64,000 nucleotides of DNA from Actinomadura coerulea. GTDB taxonomy: Bacteria; Actinomycetota; Actinomycetes; Streptosporangiales; Streptosporangiaceae. Positions 1-8,756 of the stretch are shown piece after piece. Both the position numbers and the translations under genes were made by a program. The stretch's first letter is position 1; the number at the start of each line of letters is the position of its first letter. Where the stretch lies: assembly GCF_014208105.1 (NCBI RefSeq), contig NZ_JACHMQ010000001.1:372001-436000 (forward strand), read 5' to 3'. Under the pieces are notes generated by a model. That model was not told where the DNA came from and did not search any database. It was given only the letters and a program-made list of their open reading frames with translations.

Positions 1-1
1 C

Positions 2-562
2 AACGGCGTCTCCGGCGTCCGCCACGGCCGCACCGTCCGCGAGGTCCTGATCACGCCCCGCACCTCGGGCCGCGAGGCCCGCCACACGTCCGGCCTCCGC
101 ACCGATCCCGCCGAGACCGGCGGGCAGTGGCGCGTCGGAGACCTCACCCTCTCCGTCCTCGCCCCGCTGACCGCCGCCCCCGCCCTGTCACCCGAGGACG
201 ACGGCACCACGATCAACAACGCGAGCGTGGTCCTCGTCGCCCGCAGACCCGGCTTCAGCGCCCTCCTCGCCGGCGACGTGGAACTGGAGGCGCAGCGCGC
301 CCTGGAAGCGAGCGTCCCCCACGTCCAGGTGCTGAAGGTCCCTCACCACGGCTCACGCAGCCAAGACCCCGCCTTCCTGGCCGCCGCCCAAGCCTCCATC
401 GCCCTGATCTCGGTCGGAGCGCACAACGACTACGGCCACCCGTCCGCCGCCACCCTCGACCTCCTGCGCCGCCTCCACACACAGATCCACCGCACCGACA
501 AGGAAGGCGACATAGCCATAGCCCGCACCACATCCGGCATCGCGACCATCACCCGCCACTGA
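2..562 (+). CDS. comEC: ComEC/Rec2 family protein, C-terminal part (5' end outside window)
   Basis: Only the last 186 codons are present; the frame is open from base 2 to the TGA at 560-562. What remains is the metallo-beta-lactamase-like domain that ends ComEC proteins, including the segment DDGTTINNASVVL, then LLAGDVE and the hallmark VLKVPHHGS. ComEC forms the inner-membrane channel for uptake of single-stranded DNA, and this soluble domain is thought to be a nuclease. The transmembrane competence domain should lie upstream of the window. The position directly before holA is the usual actinobacterial arrangement and supports the call. Confidence 0.88.
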   Translation, partial: NGVSGVRHGRTVREVLITPRTSGREARHTSGLRTDPAETGGQWRVGDLTLSVLAPLTAAPALSPEDDGTTINNASVVLVARRPGFSALLAGDVELEAQRALEASVPHVQVLKVPHHGSRSQDPAFLAAAQASIALISVGAHNDYGHPSAATLDLLRRLHTQIHRTDKEGDIAIARTTSGIATITRH

Positions 563-688
563 CCGCCCCCGGCGAGGCCGGAGGATACAGAGCGCCACAG
601 CCAGTGGCCGCACGCTCACCCCGAATCCGCCGCCGGGGGATCCCCACGGTTGGACGCGGGCGTGCGCGGGGCGTGGCATGCTGCAGGG

Positions 689-1642
689 GTGTCGGTTGAG
701 TCCATCATTCTGGTCGTCGGTGACGAAGAGCTGCTGGTTGAGCGGGCGATCGGGGACGTCGTCGCGTCCGTCCGGGCGGGGGACCCGGACATCGAGGTCA
801 TCGATCTCGCACCGGGGGGCCTGGAGCCGGGGCGCATCTCGGAGCTGACGTCGCCGTCGCTGTTCGGCGGCGGGAAGGTGCTCGTGCTGCGGTCGGCGCA
901 GGATCTGGGCAAGGACCTGACGGCCGAGGTGCTGAAGTACGCCAAGACGCCGGCGGAGGACGTCGTGCTCGTCGCCGTCCACCCCGGCGGCGCCAAGGGG
1001 AAGGCCCTGGTGGACGGGCTGACCAAGCTCAACGCGCGCAAGATCGCATGCCCGAAGGTCACCAGGGCGGGGGAGCGGGTCGACTTCGTCCGGGGCGAGA
1101 TCCGCAAGGCGGGCGGAAAGATCTCGGCGGACGGCGCGCGAGGGCTGATCGAGGCCGTCGGAAACGACCTGCGCGAGCTGGCCGCGGCCTGCAGCCAGCT
1201 CGTCGCCGACACCGGCGGCAAGATCGACGATGCGGCCATCGCCCGCTACTACCGGGGCCGCGCCGAGGTCAGCGGCTTCACCGTGGCGGACAAGGCGATC
1301 GAGGGCCAGCTCGCCGAGGCCCTCGAGCAGCTCCGCTGGGCTCTGGCGACGGGGGTGGCCCCCGTCCTGATCGTCAGCGCTCTCGCCCAGGGCGTGCGCG
1401 GACTGGCGAAGGTCGGCGGCGCTCCGCGCGGCGCGCGGGGAGCGGCACTGGCCAAGGACCTGGGCATGCCGCCGTGGAAGATCGACCGGGTGCAGAAGCA
1501 GCTGCGCGGCTGGTCGGGGGACGGGGTCGCGCGGGCGCTGACCGCCGTCGCCGAGGCCGACGCGGAGGTCAAGGGCGGCGCCGCCGACCCGGCCTACGCC
1601 CTGGAGAAGACCGTCGCCCGCATCGTCGCCGCCCGCAACTGA
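689..1642 (+). CDS. holA: DNA polymerase III subunit delta
   Basis: 317 residues from a GTG at 689. Delta opens the sliding clamp within the clamp-loader complex. The protein begins MSVESIILVVGDEELLVERA, the typical delta start, and continues through an AAA+-like fold without Walker A, with the conserved C-terminal collar segment (MPPWKIDRVQKQLRGW). A TTG further upstream (650) would add 13 residues, but the homologous start fits 689. No spaced Shine-Dalgarno site is visible, so the message may be leaderless. It follows comEC and normally precedes rpsT; here four other genes intervene. Confidence 0.9.
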   Translation: MSVESIILVVGDEELLVERAIGDVVASVRAGDPDIEVIDLAPGGLEPGRISELTSPSLFGGGKVLVLRSAQDLGKDLTAEVLKYAKTPAEDVVLVAVHPGGAKGKALVDGLTKLNARKIACPKVTRAGERVDFVRGEIRKAGGKISADGARGLIEAVGNDLRELAAACSQLVADTGGKIDDAAIARYYRGRAEVSGFTVADKAIEGQLAEALEQLRWALATGVAPVLIVSALAQGVRGLAKVGGAPRGARGAALAKDLGMPPWKIDRVQKQLRGWSGDGVARALTAVAEADAEVKGGAADPAYALEKTVARIVAARN

Positions 1643-1767
1643 TTCCCTGCCTGGTCGGCGCGTGTCAGGGCGCACTGCACGGCGGCTGGGACGCCGACCT
1701 GCGCCGGCGGACGCTCGGCATCATGGTCGCCGGCCTCCGCACGCCTGCTTGACGACCGCCGGAGGCG

Positions 1768-2196
1768 CTAGCGGGTGGGCCGTTGTTCCGCCTTGGCCTT
1801 CAGTCCCTGGGCCTCCATCGTCACGTAGCGGCGGGTGAGGCGCCCGGCCAGGAGGGCGAAGACGGGGGCCAGGGGGCCCTTCTGGTCGAGGGTGAGGCGG
1901 ACGGTGGACCCGCCGTCGGGGGTGGGGACGATTTCGTGGGCGCCGGTCGTGGTGACGCCCGTGGAGCGGGACTCCCAGGTGAAGGTCCTGTTGTCGTCGA
2001 AGGCGGTGACGGTCCAGACGGCCGCGGGGAGTTTCGGCTGGTGGACGCGGGCCCGGCTGCCGAGGGTGAAGGGCTCGTCCAGGAGTTCCACGCGGTCCAT
2101 CGAGGCGGTCATGTCGGGCCAGCGCTCGACGTCCTTCAGGAGGTTCCAGACGGTCTCGGGCGGGGCGTCGATGTCGACGGAGGTCTCGAAGTGCAC
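1768..2196 (-). CDS. SRPBCC family protein (polyketide cyclase/START-like)
   Basis: 142 residues from a GTG at 2196, preceded by GAGGAG at good spacing. The start MHFETSVDIDAPPETVWNLL and the segment VERWPDMTASMDRV are typical of the SRPBCC/START helix-grip fold, which binds hydrophobic ligands. The C-terminal residues GPLAPVFALLAGRLTRRYV match the usual closing helix. Its 5' end overlaps the 3' end of the LysR gene by 61 nt, so the two are co-transcribed and the LysR protein may control it. Substrate unknown. Confidence 0.8.
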   Translation of the reverse strand: MHFETSVDIDAPPETVWNLLKDVERWPDMTASMDRVELLDEPFTLGSRARVHQPKLPAAVWTVTAFDDNRTFTWESRSTGVTTTGAHEIVPTPDGGSTVRLTLDQKGPLAPVFALLAGRLTRRYVTMEAQGLKAKAEQRPTR

Positions 2197-3062
2197 GGCG
2201 CGCTCCTCAGTGATGTGCGGACGGCGGTCAGGAGCCCGGTGACGAGGGGGTCGTCGGCCCTGTCCGGCAGGTGGAGAGCGTAGTAGGGGACGGCGGGCAG
2301 GTCGACGATCTCGCGCGCGGTGAGGCCCGGGGGAGGGGGGACGCAGCCGTTGACGACGGCGAGGCCGACGCCGAGGGACGCGAAGTGCAGCATCAGGGGC
2401 CAGCCCGCGGCCTCGACGGCCAGGGACCACGGCACCTCGGCGGCGCGCAGGGCGCGTTCCAGGGTGATGCGGTGCGGGCCGGCCGGAGGCGGGACGACGA
2501 GGGCGGCGCCGGCGAGGTCGGCGAGGGTGAGGTGCGGCCTCGCGGCGAGGGGGTGGCCGTCCGGCATGACGAGCGTCTGGGGGTAGGACGCCAGCGGCAC
2601 GGCGGTGATGTCGGCGGGCAGCACGTCGAGCACGGCGACGCCGAGGTCGGCGCGGCCGGTGCGGACGGCGGCGAGGGTGCGGGCGCGGTCGCCGTTGATC
2701 AGGCGGACGCCGGGGCGGACGGCGCCGCCGAGCAGGTAGAGGTAGGCGCCCTCCCCGGCGGCCAGGGCCGGGACGCGGGAGGGGGACGTGCCGTGGACCT
2801 CCGCGAGGAACGCCGTCATGCGGGCGTCGAGGTCGCGGGCGAAGCGGGCCACCTGCTCGCCGGCGGGGGTGAGGGCGAGGCGGCGCCCGTGCCGGGTGTA
2901 GAGGGGGCGGCCCAGCGTGTCGCCGAGCTTCTGCACCTTGACGTGGAGGGCGGGCTGGGAGATGTGGAGCGCCTCGGCGGCGCGGGTGAAGTTGAGATGG
3001 TCGGCGAAGACCGCGAACGAGGCGAGCGCGTCCGTGGAGAGGCGGCTCAGGTCCATAGGCAT
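2136..3062 (-). CDS. LysR-family transcriptional regulator
   Basis: 308 residues. Residues 8-65 are the winged helix-turn-helix (LASFAVFADHLNFTRAAEAL, then HISQPALHVKVQKLGD), followed by a two-lobed effector-binding domain. ATG at 3062 is used; an in-frame ATG at 3056 is an alternative. The last ~20 residues, past LLTAVRTSL, are Pro/Ser/Thr-rich because they are read out of frame through the SRPBCC gene. The C-terminus may therefore be a lengthened one after loss of an earlier stop. The divergent HAD-like gene starts 62 nt away, with an inverted repeat between them. Confidence 0.88.
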   Translation of the reverse strand: MPMDLSRLSTDALASFAVFADHLNFTRAAEALHISQPALHVKVQKLGDTLGRPLYTRHGRRLALTPAGEQVARFARDLDARMTAFLAEVHGTSPSRVPALAAGEGAYLYLLGGAVRPGVRLINGDRARTLAAVRTGRADLGVAVLDVLPADITAVPLASYPQTLVMPDGHPLAARPHLTLADLAGAALVVPPPAGPHRITLERALRAAEVPWSLAVEAAGWPLMLHFASLGVGLAVVNGCVPPPPGLTAREIVDLPAVPYYALHLPDRADDPLVTGLLTAVRTSLRSAPCTSRPPSTSTPRPRPSGTS

Positions 3063-3065
3063 GGA

Positions 3066-3077
3066 CTATAGCCATAG
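3066..3077. promoter_or_regulatory. inverted repeat CTAT-N4-ATAG between LysR and HAD-like genes
   Basis: CTAT(AGCC)ATAG, with another ATAG at 3087-3090, lies in an AT-rich patch between the divergent LysR gene (start 3062) and the HAD-like gene (start 3125). Placement and symmetry suit a LysR autoregulatory site. The arms are only 4 bp, so this is a weak call. Confidence 0.35.
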
Positions 3078-3124
3078 GGGTGATTCATAGTTCTGTTTTA
3101 GGTGCTCAGGCCGAAGGTGGGGGC

Positions 3125-3652
3125 ATGAACAGCGAACCGCGGCTCGGCGTCGATTTCGGCCGGGTCATCCATGGCGGGCTCCGGGCGCCCGGTGAGGACG
3201 ACACCGTGTTCCTCGACGGGAGCTTCGAGGAGGCGCTCGCGTCCCCCGCGACGGACGGCGTCTACGAGGTGCTGCCCGGCCTGATCGAGGCGTTCGGGGG
3301 GCGGGCGTGGATCATCTCCAAGTGCGGCGACCGGATCCGGGACAGGACGCTGGCCTGGCTCGACCACCACGACTTCTACGGGCGGACGGGCCTGCCGCGG
3401 ACCAACGTCCGGTTCTGCCGGAAGCGGCCGGACAAGGCGCGGCACTGCGCGGAACTCGGGATCACCCACATGATCGACGACCGGCTGGACGTGCACCGCG
3501 CCATCCGCGAGATCGTCCCGTACCGGTACCTGTTCGGGCCGGAGGAAGGGCCCGGGTGGGTGCGGCACGTCCCCGACTGGGCCGCCGCGGAGGTCATCCG
3601 CTCAGATATTCCGGTGGGACCGCGTCGATCAGCCACACGCCGTTCGCGCTGA
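3125..3652 (+). CDS. HAD-superfamily-like hydrolase
   Basis: 175 residues from ATG 3125, behind a G-rich stretch. The HAD elements visible are LGVDFGRVI (motif I, nucleophile Asp), AWIISKCGDR (motif II Ser), a Lys in RPDKARHC and the acidic MIDDRLDV (motif III/IV). Motif I has Gly where most HAD phosphatases have the second, acid/base Asp. It may be a non-canonical or inactive hydrolase. Substrate unknown. The 3' end overlaps the convergent kptA gene by 59 nt. Confidence 0.65.
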   Translation: MNSEPRLGVDFGRVIHGGLRAPGEDDTVFLDGSFEEALASPATDGVYEVLPGLIEAFGGRAWIISKCGDRIRDRTLAWLDHHDFYGRTGLPRTNVRFCRKRPDKARHCAELGITHMIDDRLDVHRAIREIVPYRYLFGPEEGPGWVRHVPDWAAAEVIRSDIPVGPRRSATRRSR

Positions 3653-4136
3653 CGCGGAACTCGTGGCCGTCGGCCGCCATCCGGCCGGCCTGGACGGTCA
3701 GCACGACGGGGGCGCCGCGCCGGGCGCCGACGCGGCGCGCCGTCTCGGGGTCGGGTGACAGATGGACGGCGTGCCGCCCCATGGGCAGCAGGCCCTCCCG
3801 CAGGATGGGGTCGACGGAGCCGCGCACGGTGCCGTGGTACAGCAGTTCCGGCGGGGGCGTCACCGGCAGGTTCAGCGAGACGGGGACCGAGTGGCCCTGG
3901 ACGGCCCGGATCCGGTTCCCGGCGAGCTCGTAGCGCCTCTTGTCGTTGACCGCCACCACGTGTTCGAGTTCGGCGCGGGTGAGCGCGAACCCGTGGGCAG
4001 CCGCGGCCGCGAGCAGGGCGGTGACGTCCGCCCAGCCCTCGGCATCGAGCGTGAGCCCGATCCGCTCGGGGCGGTGCCGCAGGTGCTTGGCGAGATACTT
4101 GGAGATCTTGACCGCGCGGCGCTCGTCCATGGACAT
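3594..4136 (-). CDS. kptA: RNA 2'-phosphotransferase, Tpt1/KptA family
   Basis: 180 residues, the usual KptA length. These enzymes move an internal RNA 2'-phosphate to NAD+, and some also ADP-ribosylate nucleic-acid 5'-phosphates. Visible are the N-terminal winged domain (ISKYLAKHLRHRPERIGL, with the conserved Arg-His-Arg), the linker NDKRRYEL, and the ADP-ribosyltransferase core with LLYHGT and AVHLSPD. Bacteria lack the fungal tRNA-splicing ligase that makes the classical substrate, so the role here is unknown. It is tail to tail with the HAD-like gene, overlapping it by 59 nt. Confidence 0.92.
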   Translation of the reverse strand: MSMDERRAVKISKYLAKHLRHRPERIGLTLDAEGWADVTALLAAAAAHGFALTRAELEHVVAVNDKRRYELAGNRIRAVQGHSVPVSLNLPVTPPPELLYHGTVRGSVDPILREGLLPMGRHAVHLSPDPETARRVGARRGAPVVLTVQAGRMAADGHEFRVSANGVWLIDAVPPEYLSG

Positions 4137-4141
4137 GCGTC

Positions 4142-4164
4142 GGGGCCGGCGCGCGGCCGGCCCC
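4142..4164 (-). terminator. rpsT terminator hairpin
   Basis: Perfect 9-bp inverted repeat GGGGCCGGC/GCCGGCCCC around a 5-nt loop, 14 nt past the rpsT stop. No U-tract follows, as is common in high-GC actinomycetes. Confidence 0.6.
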
Positions 4165-4177
4165 GGGCGTGCGGCTC

Positions 4178-4447
4178 CTACTTGGCCTGCAGGGCGGCGG
4201 CCTGCCTGGCGATCGCCGACTTGCGGTTGGCGGCCTGGTTCTTGTGGATGACGCCCTTGCTGACGGCCTTGTCCAGCTTGCGCGCAGCGACCCGCTGCGC
4301 GGCGACGGCGTCGTCCACGTTGCCGGCCTCGGCGGCTTCGCGGAACTTGCGGATCACCGTCTTCAGCTCGGACTTGACGGCCTTGTTGCGCAGGCGGGCC
4401 TTCTCGTTCTGCTTGTTGCGCTTGATCTGGGACTTGATGTTAGCCAC
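4178..4447 (-). CDS. rpsT: 30S ribosomal protein S20
   Basis: 89 residues, very basic, starting [20 protein letters not shown] and ending in Ala/Lys-rich helices, as in all S20 proteins, which bind the 5' domain of 16S rRNA. It is divergent from lepA, the standard actinobacterial pairing. The 241-nt gap to lepA must hold both promoters; I cannot pick them out with certainty. Confidence 0.97.
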   Translation of the reverse strand: MANIKSQIKRNKQNEKARLRNKAVKSELKTVIRKFREAAEAGNVDDAVAAQRVAARKLDKAVSKGVIHKNQAANRKSAIARQAAALQAK

Positions 4448-4688
4448 GTCGTAGAGCCTCAGCTTGGTCGCGATCCTGGGCCTGCGCGTATCGGCAGGCG
4501 CTGACGAAATGTCTGAACGGGGGCGGGACGGTGCCCCCGGGGCACGACGCTACGCCACACGCAGTCGCACAGCTTACCAATCACCGGGGCCGGTCCCAAA
4601 CCGGACCGTGCACGGAGCATCGAGCGGGACATGGGACTATGGGAGACACAGATCCCTGTCCACCTGTGAGCATTGCGAACGGACCCCG

Positions 4689-6530
4689 GTGCCAGCGCCC
4701 CAGCCTGACAAGACCGATCCCGCGATCATCCGCAACTTCTGCATCATCGCGCACATCGACCATGGCAAGTCGACCCTCGCGGACCGGATGCTGCAGCTGA
4801 CCGGAGTGGTCGAGGAGCGCCAGATGCGCGCCCAGTACCTCGACCGCATGGACATCGAGCGCGAGCGCGGCATCACGATCAAGAGCCAGGCGGTCAGGCT
4901 GCCCTGGACGTCCGGCGGCGTCGACCACGTCCTCAACCTGATCGACACCCCCGGCCACGTCGACTTCTCCTACGAGGTGTCGCGGTCGCTCGCGGCGTGC
5001 GAGGGCGCGGTCCTGCTGGTGGACGCGGCGCAGGGCATCGAGGCGCAGACGCTCGCCAACCTGTACCTGGCGCTCGAGGCGGACCTGCACCTGATCCCCG
5101 TCCTGAACAAGATCGACCTCCCGGCGGCGCAGCCGGACAAGTACGCCGAGGAGCTGGCGGGGATCATCGGCTGCGAACCGTCGGACGTGCTGCGCGTGTC
5201 CGGCAAGACGGGCGAGGGCGTCCGCGAGCTGCTCGACAAGATCGTCCAGGAGGTGCCGGCGCCGGTCGGCGACCCCGACGGCCCGGCCCGGGCGCTGATC
5301 TTCGACTCGGTGTACGACACCTACCGGGGCGTCGTCACCTATGTCCGGATCATGGACGGGCACCTGTCGCGGCGCGAGAAGAGCCTGATGATGTCGACCG
5401 GGGCCGCGCACGAGACCCTGGAGGTCGGCGTGATCTCCCCGGAGCCCAAGCCCGTGCAGGGCCTCGGCGTCGGCGAGGTCGGCTACCTGATCACCGGGGT
5501 GAAGGACGTCCGGCAGGCGCGCGTCGGCGACACCGTGACCGGCGCGTCCCGGCAGGCGGTCCAGGCGCTCGGCGGCTACCGCGACCCGAAGCCGATGGTG
5601 TTCTCCGGCCTGTACCCGGTGGACGGCGACCAGTACCCGGAGCTGCGCGACGCGCTCGACAAGCTGCGGCTGAACGACGCCGCGCTGGTCTACGAGCCCG
5701 AGACGTCGGCGGCGCTCGGGTTCGGGTTCCGCTGCGGCTTCCTCGGGCTGCTGCACATGGAGATCGTCCGGGAGCGGCTGGAGCGCGAGTTCGACCTGTC
5801 GCTGATCTCGACCGCGCCGAACGTGGTGTACCGGGTCGTGATGGAGGACGGGACGGAGCACGTCGTCACCAACCCCAGCGAGTTCCCCGAGGGCAAGATC
5901 GGCACCGTGTACGAGCCGGTGGTGAAGGCGACGGTGCTGTCCCCGTCCGACCACATCGGCGCGATCATGGAGCTGTGCCAGGGCCGCCGCGGCGTGCTGC
6001 TCGGCATGGACTACCTGTCGGAGGACCGCGTCGAGATCCGCTACACGCTGCCGCTCGCCGAGATCATCTTCGACTTCTTCGACCAGCTGAAGTCGAAGAC
6101 GCGCGGGTACGCCTCGCTCGACTACGAGCCCAGCGGCGAGCAGGAGTCCGACCTCGTGAAGGTCGACATCCTGCTGCAGGGCGAGTCGGTGGACGCCTTC
6201 AGCCAGATCGTGCACAAGGACAAGTCCCGCGAGTACGGCCTGATGATGACGGCCAAGCTCAAGGAGCTGATCCCGCGGCAGCAGTACGAGGTGCCCATCC
6301 AGGCCGCGGTCGGGGCGCGCATCATCGCCCGCGAGAACATCCGCGCGATCCGCAAGGACGTCCTCGCCAAGTGCTACGGCGGCGACATCTCCCGCAAGCG
6401 CAAGCTGCTGGAGAAGCAGAAGGAGGGCAAGAAGCGGATGAAGACCATCGGGCGGGTGGACGTCCCGCAGGAGGCCTTCGTCGCCGCCCTCTCGACCGGG
6501 GGCGGCGACGCCGACAGGAGCAAGAAGTAG
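4689..6530 (+). CDS. lepA: elongation factor 4 (LepA)
   Basis: 613 residues from GTG 4689 ([17 protein letters not shown]), the family length. EF4 is a ribosomal GTPase linked to back-translocation and 30S assembly. Visible are P-loop AHIDHGKST (residues 21-29), switch motif [19 protein letters not shown], and the LepA-specific C-terminal domain ending in a Lys-rich tail ([15 protein letters not shown]). The frame stays open further upstream, but that stretch does not resemble LepA. Confidence 0.95.
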   Translation: MPAPQPDKTDPAIIRNFCIIAHIDHGKSTLADRMLQLTGVVEERQMRAQYLDRMDIERERGITIKSQAVRLPWTSGGVDHVLNLIDTPGHVDFSYEVSRSLAACEGAVLLVDAAQGIEAQTLANLYLALEADLHLIPVLNKIDLPAAQPDKYAEELAGIIGCEPSDVLRVSGKTGEGVRELLDKIVQEVPAPVGDPDGPARALIFDSVYDTYRGVVTYVRIMDGHLSRREKSLMMSTGAAHETLEVGVISPEPKPVQGLGVGEVGYLITGVKDVRQARVGDTVTGASRQAVQALGGYRDPKPMVFSGLYPVDGDQYPELRDALDKLRLNDAALVYEPETSAALGFGFRCGFLGLLHMEIVRERLEREFDLSLISTAPNVVYRVVMEDGTEHVVTNPSEFPEGKIGTVYEPVVKATVLSPSDHIGAIMELCQGRRGVLLGMDYLSEDRVEIRYTLPLAEIIFDFFDQLKSKTRGYASLDYEPSGEQESDLVKVDILLQGESVDAFSQIVHKDKSREYGLMMTAKLKELIPRQQYEVPIQAAVGARIIARENIRAIRKDVLAKCYGGDISRKRKLLEKQKEGKKRMKTIGRVDVPQEAFVAALSTGGGDADRSKK

Positions 6531-6548
6531 CCGCCGCTCCAGCGGCTC

Positions 6549-7085
6549 CTACTTCAGCAGGGGCCAGGCCACCGCGGACGGGACGCGCCGGAACTCGCCG
6601 CGGTTGGCGGCCCTGCCCGCGTAGACCAGGAAGAACATCTCCACGGCCGTGAAGATCAGCGGCACCCAGATGAGGAAGTCGGCGACCAGCGACAGCAGGC
6701 CGAAGACGAACCACACGGCGATCGCCGCGATGCCCATGTTGAGGCCCTGCGCGGCGTGCCTGCGCACGAACGGCGAGCGGGCCTTGCCGAGGTAGACGAC
6801 GGCCGGGGCGATCGCGCCGACGAGGAACTGCCCCACGTACGCCATCAGCGACCACGTCTTCTCGTCGTCGGTGACGGGGCCGAAGTGGCCGGGTATCTGG
6901 GCGGTGTCGTTCCCGCCCTGGAAGTCGTTCCCGCCCGGAGGCGGCTGCTGCTGCCAGCCCATGCCGCCCTGGGGTTGCTGCGGCTGCTGCTGCCAGGCGT
7001 TTCCGGGCTGCTGCCAGGGGGCCTGCTGCTGCTGCCACTGGGGCTGCTGTCCCTGGCCGGGCGACGGGGGGTGCCCGTAGGCCAT
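6549..7085 (-). CDS. DUF4870 (Tic20-like) membrane protein with Gln/Pro-rich N-terminus
   Basis: 178 residues from ATG 7085, preceded by GGAGAGGAC. Residues 1-60 are Gln/Pro/Gly-rich and probably disordered. After a linker come about three hydrophobic segments: WSLMAYVGQFLVGAIAPAVV, the NMGIAAIAVWFVFGLLSLVA region, and the IWVPLIFTAVEMFFLVYA region. This is the DUF4870 pattern. Function unknown. It is tail to tail with lepA, 18 nt apart. Confidence 0.75.
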   Translation of the reverse strand: MAYGHPPSPGQGQQPQWQQQQAPWQQPGNAWQQQPQQPQGGMGWQQQPPPGGNDFQGGNDTAQIPGHFGPVTDDEKTWSLMAYVGQFLVGAIAPAVVYLGKARSPFVRRHAAQGLNMGIAAIAVWFVFGLLSLVADFLIWVPLIFTAVEMFFLVYAGRAANRGEFRRVPSAVAWPLLK

Positions 7086-7180
7086 GGCGGACGTCCTCTC
7101 CGGTTCGTTATGAGAACTATTGGCGAAGTGTATGACTCCTTGGACGCCTGTGGAGTTCGCCCGGGTTCCCAGGAACGGGC

Positions 7181-7210
7181 GGGCCCGTGGCCGATTCATG
7201 CCACGGGCCC
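7181..7210 (-). terminator. hairpin after the secreted-protein gene
   Basis: Perfect 10-bp inverted repeat GGGCCCGTGG/CCACGGGCCC with a 10-nt loop, 31 nt past the stop of the 7241-8644 gene. Confidence 0.55.
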
Positions 7211-7240
7211 ACCGGGGGAGGTACGACGCCTGGTGAGGTG

Positions 7241-8644
7241 TCAGGGCCGCCAGAGGACGGCGGACGGGTTCGCCTGCGTGAGCGTGACCGAGCCCTTCCA
7301 CTCGACCGCCGAGGGCTGCGGCAGGAACGAGTCGCCCAGGAAGAACCCGCGGTTGATGGACGTCACGGTGGCGGGCGCACCGTTGTCCCCGGTTCCGGTG
7401 GGGCGGCGGAGGGCCTCGATGCCCGCGATGTCGGAGATCTTGGTCCCCTCCGGCAGTTCGACGGTGGTGGCGACGGCGCCGTCGCGGTCGATCGACCAGG
7501 TCGGCTCGTCGTGGTCGGAGCGGTAGAGCCGGGACGGGTCGGACCTGAGCCGCACCCCGAGCGCGACGCCCGGCACGGACCCCGACCCGGTCGCGGCGCC
7601 CGTCGCCTTGGCGAACTCCACGAACAGGTACGTCCGCTGGTCGCCGACCTCGCGCGTCGCCGGATCGGACGGGTTCTCGATCTTCTTCTCGCGGACCATC
7701 TCCTGCGCGGCGATCCGGTAGGTCCACGGTTCGCGGTCCATGACGGCCTCGCGGGCCCGGCCGTCCGGGCGCGTGCCGGTGGCGTCCAGCAGGAAGCGCA
7801 GCGGCGGGTCCGGCGAGACCACGTCGCACATGTTGTTGTTCTGGGTGCAGGTCTGCAGGACGGGGTGGTCGCCTTCGTAGCGGCCGGTGAACTTCAGGGT
7901 CAGGTGCATCGGCGCCTGGTAGACGGCGGTGCCGTCCACGCGCCGGCCGGACGCGTCCACCTCGACCCGGTAGATCCACTCGATGTCGGTCGTCCGGCCC
8001 CAGCGGGCCATCAGCGCGGGGGTGTCGGTACCGCCGTCCTCGTTGCTCCACACCACCGAGTACTCGATGATCTTGTGGCCGGGGGCGGTGGCGGGGCGGG
8101 TCTCGTGCCAGGCGAGGAGCGGGGTGTCGGTGGTCGCGTTCTGGTAGGGGTCGCCGAACGGCCAGCCGGTCCGCCCGACGACGACGGGCGCGTGCCGCAG
8201 GGCGAGGGCGTCCGCCTCCGGCATGCGGACCGCGGTGCGCCGGAGCGTCACCCGCCGTGCGGCGGGCGCGCTGCCCTTGGCGAACCGCAGCGTCACCTTG
8301 TGGCGTCCCTTCCCGACGTGTCCGAGCCCGAGGCTGCGGGGGACGGGGTCGGACGACGGGACGACGAGGTCGGTCACATGGCTCCCGTCGACGGCGATCG
8401 ACACGACGGCCGACTCGGCGCCCTCGCGGACCCAGGAGACGCCCGGGGCGGACGCGGTGAAGGAGATCACCGCCTCCCCGTCCCGGCGGGCGGTGAACGG
8501 CAGCGACCGGGCGGGGCCGCCGCGGTGGACGTTGATCGTGCCGGGCGGCCCGGCGGCGTGGGCGGGGGCGGTGAGGGCGAGGGGAGCTCCGGCGAGGGCT
8601 GCGCCGGTCACGGCGAGCACGGCATGGCGCGCGCGGCTTCTCAT
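7241..8644 (-). CDS. secreted protein of unknown function
   Basis: 467 residues from ATG 8644. The N-terminus MRSRARHAVLAVTGAALAGA plus APLALTAPAHA is a Sec signal peptide with an AHA cleavage site. The mature part looks like beta-sandwich, with a VPS62-like central stretch (APVVVGRTGWPFGDPYQ, then YSVVWSNEDGGTDTPALMARW) and two Cys in CTQNNNMC. I do not recognise the family securely; no catalytic motif stands out. An upstream in-frame start would place 15 charged residues before the signal peptide and is less likely. Confidence 0.6.
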   Translation of the reverse strand: MRSRARHAVLAVTGAALAGAPLALTAPAHAAGPPGTINVHRGGPARSLPFTARRDGEAVISFTASAPGVSWVREGAESAVVSIAVDGSHVTDLVVPSSDPVPRSLGLGHVGKGRHKVTLRFAKGSAPAARRVTLRRTAVRMPEADALALRHAPVVVGRTGWPFGDPYQNATTDTPLLAWHETRPATAPGHKIIEYSVVWSNEDGGTDTPALMARWGRTTDIEWIYRVEVDASGRRVDGTAVYQAPMHLTLKFTGRYEGDHPVLQTCTQNNNMCDVVSPDPPLRFLLDATGTRPDGRAREAVMDREPWTYRIAAQEMVREKKIENPSDPATREVGDQRTYLFVEFAKATGAATGSGSVPGVALGVRLRSDPSRLYRSDHDEPTWSIDRDGAVATTVELPEGTKISDIAGIEALRRPTGTGDNGAPATVTSINRGFFLGDSFLPQPSAVEWKGSVTLTQANPSAVLWRP

Positions 8645-8756
8645 GATCGGGGAACCTAGGCGGCCGCGGTTGCGTTCCGGTGACGGCACGGTCCCCCGTG
8701 GGTGTCGGCTCCGTGTGCGCCGGGGGACCGGCGCCCGTCGGGAGGCTCCGCGCGCG

